Source of the DNA: Rhizobium vallis
GTDB lineage: Bacteria > Pseudomonadota > Alphaproteobacteria > Rhizobiales > Rhizobiaceae
DNA: 64,000 nucleotides
Reading direction: 5' to 3'
Assembly (NCBI RefSeq): GCF_003985155.1
Contig: NZ_ML133695.1
Coordinates: 124,001-188,000, forward strand
Shown: piece after piece, positions 62,729 to 64,000 of the stretch
Numbering within the stretch: position 1 is the first letter of the stretch
How the letters are laid out: every line of letters begins with the position of its first letter
The notes under the pieces: generated by a model
Seen by the model: the letters and a program-made list of their open reading frames with translations, nothing else
Database searches by the model: none
What the model was told of the DNA's origin: nothing
Position numbers and translations under genes: made by a program

Positions 62729-63196
62729 TCAGAACATGGTGTTCTTGTTGGCAGCTTCCTTCGGAACGGACTGGATCACGTCCCAATGCTCGACGATCTT
62801 GCCGTCCTTGACGCGGAAGATATCGACGATCGACTCGCCGCGATCGTTAGCACCATTCGTCGCATGCACATGCAGCCAGACGAGATCGCCATCGGCAGCA
62901 CTGCGGACGATCTCCGCCTTCGATTGAGCATTGTCCTTGAAGAAGCCGGAGAAGAAGGAAATCAGAGGCTTCTTCCCGTCGGGAACCTGGGGGTTGTGCT
63001 GCCGGTAATCGTCGGCGATGACCGAGGCGGCCTCGATATCGTGCTTGTTGAAGAACCGGTCGTAGAACTCCACCACCAGCTTGCGGTTGGCTTCCTCGAC
63101 CTTCAAATCCCGAGCAGTGGATTCAGCAAAGGCGCCTGAAGGCGCGGCAATGGCTGCCAGAATGGCGAGTGCGACAAGCGATTTCCCGAAAGTCAT
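62729..63196 (-). CDS. Secreted SnoaL/NTF2-like protein
   Basis: The 155-residue product has a signal peptide (MTFGKSLVALAILAAIAAPSGAFA) and an NTF2-like fold of the SnoaL polyketide cyclase/ester-hydrolase-like group: VEFYDRFFNKHDIEAASVIADDYRQHNP, then VDIFRVKDGKIVEHWDVIQ. This group often occurs next to HxlR regulators and binds small ligands; its substrate is unknown. AAGGAG precedes the ATG. Divergent from the hxlR gene. Confidence 0.85.
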   Translation of the reverse strand: MTFGKSLVALAILAAIAAPSGAFAESTARDLKVEEANRKLVVEFYDRFFNKHDIEAASVIADDYRQHNPQVPDGKKPLISFFSGFFKDNAQSKAEIVRSAADGDLVWLHVHATNGANDRGESIVDIFRVKDGKIVEHWDVIQSVPKEAANKNTMF

Positions 63197-63227
63197 GCGT
63201 CAAACTCCTTGGTATGGATCAGCGATC

Positions 63228-63246
63228 TAGTCTAGAAAACAGACTA
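63228..63246. promoter_or_regulatory. Predicted HxlR operator
   Basis: TAGTCT-N7-AGACTA is a perfect inverted repeat between the divergent SnoaL and HxlR genes, with a related TGGTCTA half-site at 63254-63260. Placement fits control of both genes by the HxlR protein. Confidence 0.55.
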
Positions 63247-63333
63247 TGAGATCTGGTCTACGGAAGCCTGACATGCCGGGCAAGAAGGCAGATTTTAGTG
63301 GCAAGGTCAGCCTGCGCTGACCAAGGAGAGGGC

Positions 63334-63708
63334 ATGCCCGGGGAAATGGACGAACCAAAACAGCGGCCCGGGACAGGGTGCCCGGTCAGAGGTGTGCTCG
63401 ATCGCATCGGCGATCAATGGAGCCTGCTCACGCTGGAGGCGCTTGATGACGACAAGAAGCGCTTCAACGAGTTGCTGCGCGAGATCGGCGACATCTCGAA
63501 ACAGATGCTCTCCAAGACATTGCGGCATCTGGAACAGGACGGCTTCATCAGCCGCACCGTCTATCCCGAGGTTCCGCCGCGCGTGGAATATGAACTGACC
63601 GAGATGGGGCGCTCCTTCCTGGTTCCCATGAAGGCTTTGATTGGATGGGCCGATCAGAACCACTCCGCCATCATCAGGTCGCGGCAGCGGCACGAAACCG
63701 GAGTCTGA
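63334..63708 (+). CDS. HxlR/MarR-like winged-helix regulator
   Basis: The ATG at 63334 (GGAGAGG upstream) gives 124 residues; a GTG at 63298 and an ATG at 63346 are alternatives. The HxlR domain is complete: CPVRGVLDRIGDQWSLLTLEAL, RFNELLREIGDISKQMLSKTLRHLEQDGFISRTVYPEVPPRVEYELTEMG. The conserved Cys near residue 17 is the likely redox or ligand-sensing residue of the family. It should control the divergent secreted SnoaL-like gene. Confidence 0.88.
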   Translation: MPGEMDEPKQRPGTGCPVRGVLDRIGDQWSLLTLEALDDDKKRFNELLREIGDISKQMLSKTLRHLEQDGFISRTVYPEVPPRVEYELTEMGRSFLVPMKALIGWADQNHSAIIRSRQRHETGV

Positions 63709-63762
63709 GAGGGGCGCATCCTTCGGGGCTGCGGCCTGCCCGCCTCGGGAGTTTGGATAGGG

Positions 63763-63958
63763 CATACCGTGGCACACCCCCCTCTGTCCTGCCGGACATC
63801 TCCCCCACAAGTGGGGAGATCGGCAAGAAGCCATGCCTCGCCCTGAATTTACGCCCCATGTGACGGCCGGTTGTTTGGGGAAGCCCGTGAGCCCAGCCGA
63901 TCTCCACCCTTGTGGGGGAGATGTCCGGCAGGACAGAGGGGGGTGCCACACGGGATAC
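63763..63958. repeat. Large inverted repeat, rhizobial mosaic (RIME-like) element
   Basis: Arms at about 63763-63823 and 63898-63958 are reverse complements with few mismatches, including a perfect run of 35 bp centred on CTGTCCTGCCGGACATCTCC. About 74 bp of spacer, rich in GC, separate them. Each arm also holds the smaller hairpin CTCCCCCACAAG...GGGGAG. The layout fits palindromic intergenic repeats common in Rhizobiaceae and could also terminate transcription. Confidence 0.7.
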
Positions 63959-64000
63959 CGCTACAAGGAAAAAATCTCGCCCCTCAAGCGAGCCTCATCC

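Overview
The window looks like part of a large repABC plasmid (chromid-like) of a Rhizobium species close to R. etli or R. leguminosarum. Three things point there. A complete repA-repB-repC module sits at about 40.0-44.0 kb. It is accompanied by panC-panB and oxyR-katG, a gene set reported on R. etli plasmid p42f and, for panCB, on its R. leguminosarum counterpart. The DNA is GC-rich, and short palindromic intergenic elements of the rhizobial mosaic type are present. No rRNA, tRNA or CRISPR array was seen.

Layout. (1) 0-12.7 kb: the 3' end of a succinate-semialdehyde dehydrogenase gene, then a tight leftward seven-gene operon. It encodes an Old Yellow Enzyme-like reductase, two related diheme cytochromes c resembling RoxA-type oxygenases, a small membrane protein, a 929-residue diheme protein, a GMC oxidoreductase and a membrane-anchored patatin-like lipase. 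This is the best candidate here for an undescribed pathway. (2) 13.2-31 kb: a GH3 beta-glucosidase with a divergent TetR regulator, a zeta-toxin module, a chemoreceptor, an MbcA/ParS-type antitoxin gene with a Nudix gene downstream, a GH38 alpha-mannosidase, a phosphoglycerate dehydrogenase and a Na+/H+ antiporter. (3) 31-40 kb: a sugar ABC transporter cluster with two ROK regulators, a Gfo/Idh/MocA oxidoreductase and a TIM-barrel isomerase. Its promoter carries a motif shared almost exactly with the alpha-mannosidase promoter. (4) 40-44 kb: repABC with a parS-like palindrome, a counter-transcribed RNA gene between repB and repC, and an in-frame stop that shortens RepC. (5) 44-50 kb: a broken PIN-domain toxin gene beside an HTH gene, a cytochrome c peroxidase-chemoreceptor pair, an MFS carrier and a FinO/ProQ-domain RNA-binding protein. 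(6) 50-57 kb: panCB and the divergent oxyR/katG pair. (7) 57-64 kb: vapBC, two short-chain dehydrogenases with divergent LysR regulators, a SnoaL-like secreted protein with a divergent HxlR regulator, and a large inverted repeat at the edge.

How the genes fit together. The polysaccharide hydrolases, the ABC transporter and the ROK regulators suggest a scavenging programme for plant or microbial oligosaccharides. OxyR/KatG and the cytochrome c peroxidase deal with peroxide. PanCB ties the replicon to cell metabolism, and several toxin-antitoxin-like loci around repABC would help retain it. At least five loci show decay (frameshift, nonsense codon or truncation), concentrated at 30, 44, 56-57 and 60.7 kb. 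All functions were assigned by reading the translations and motifs; no database search was run.
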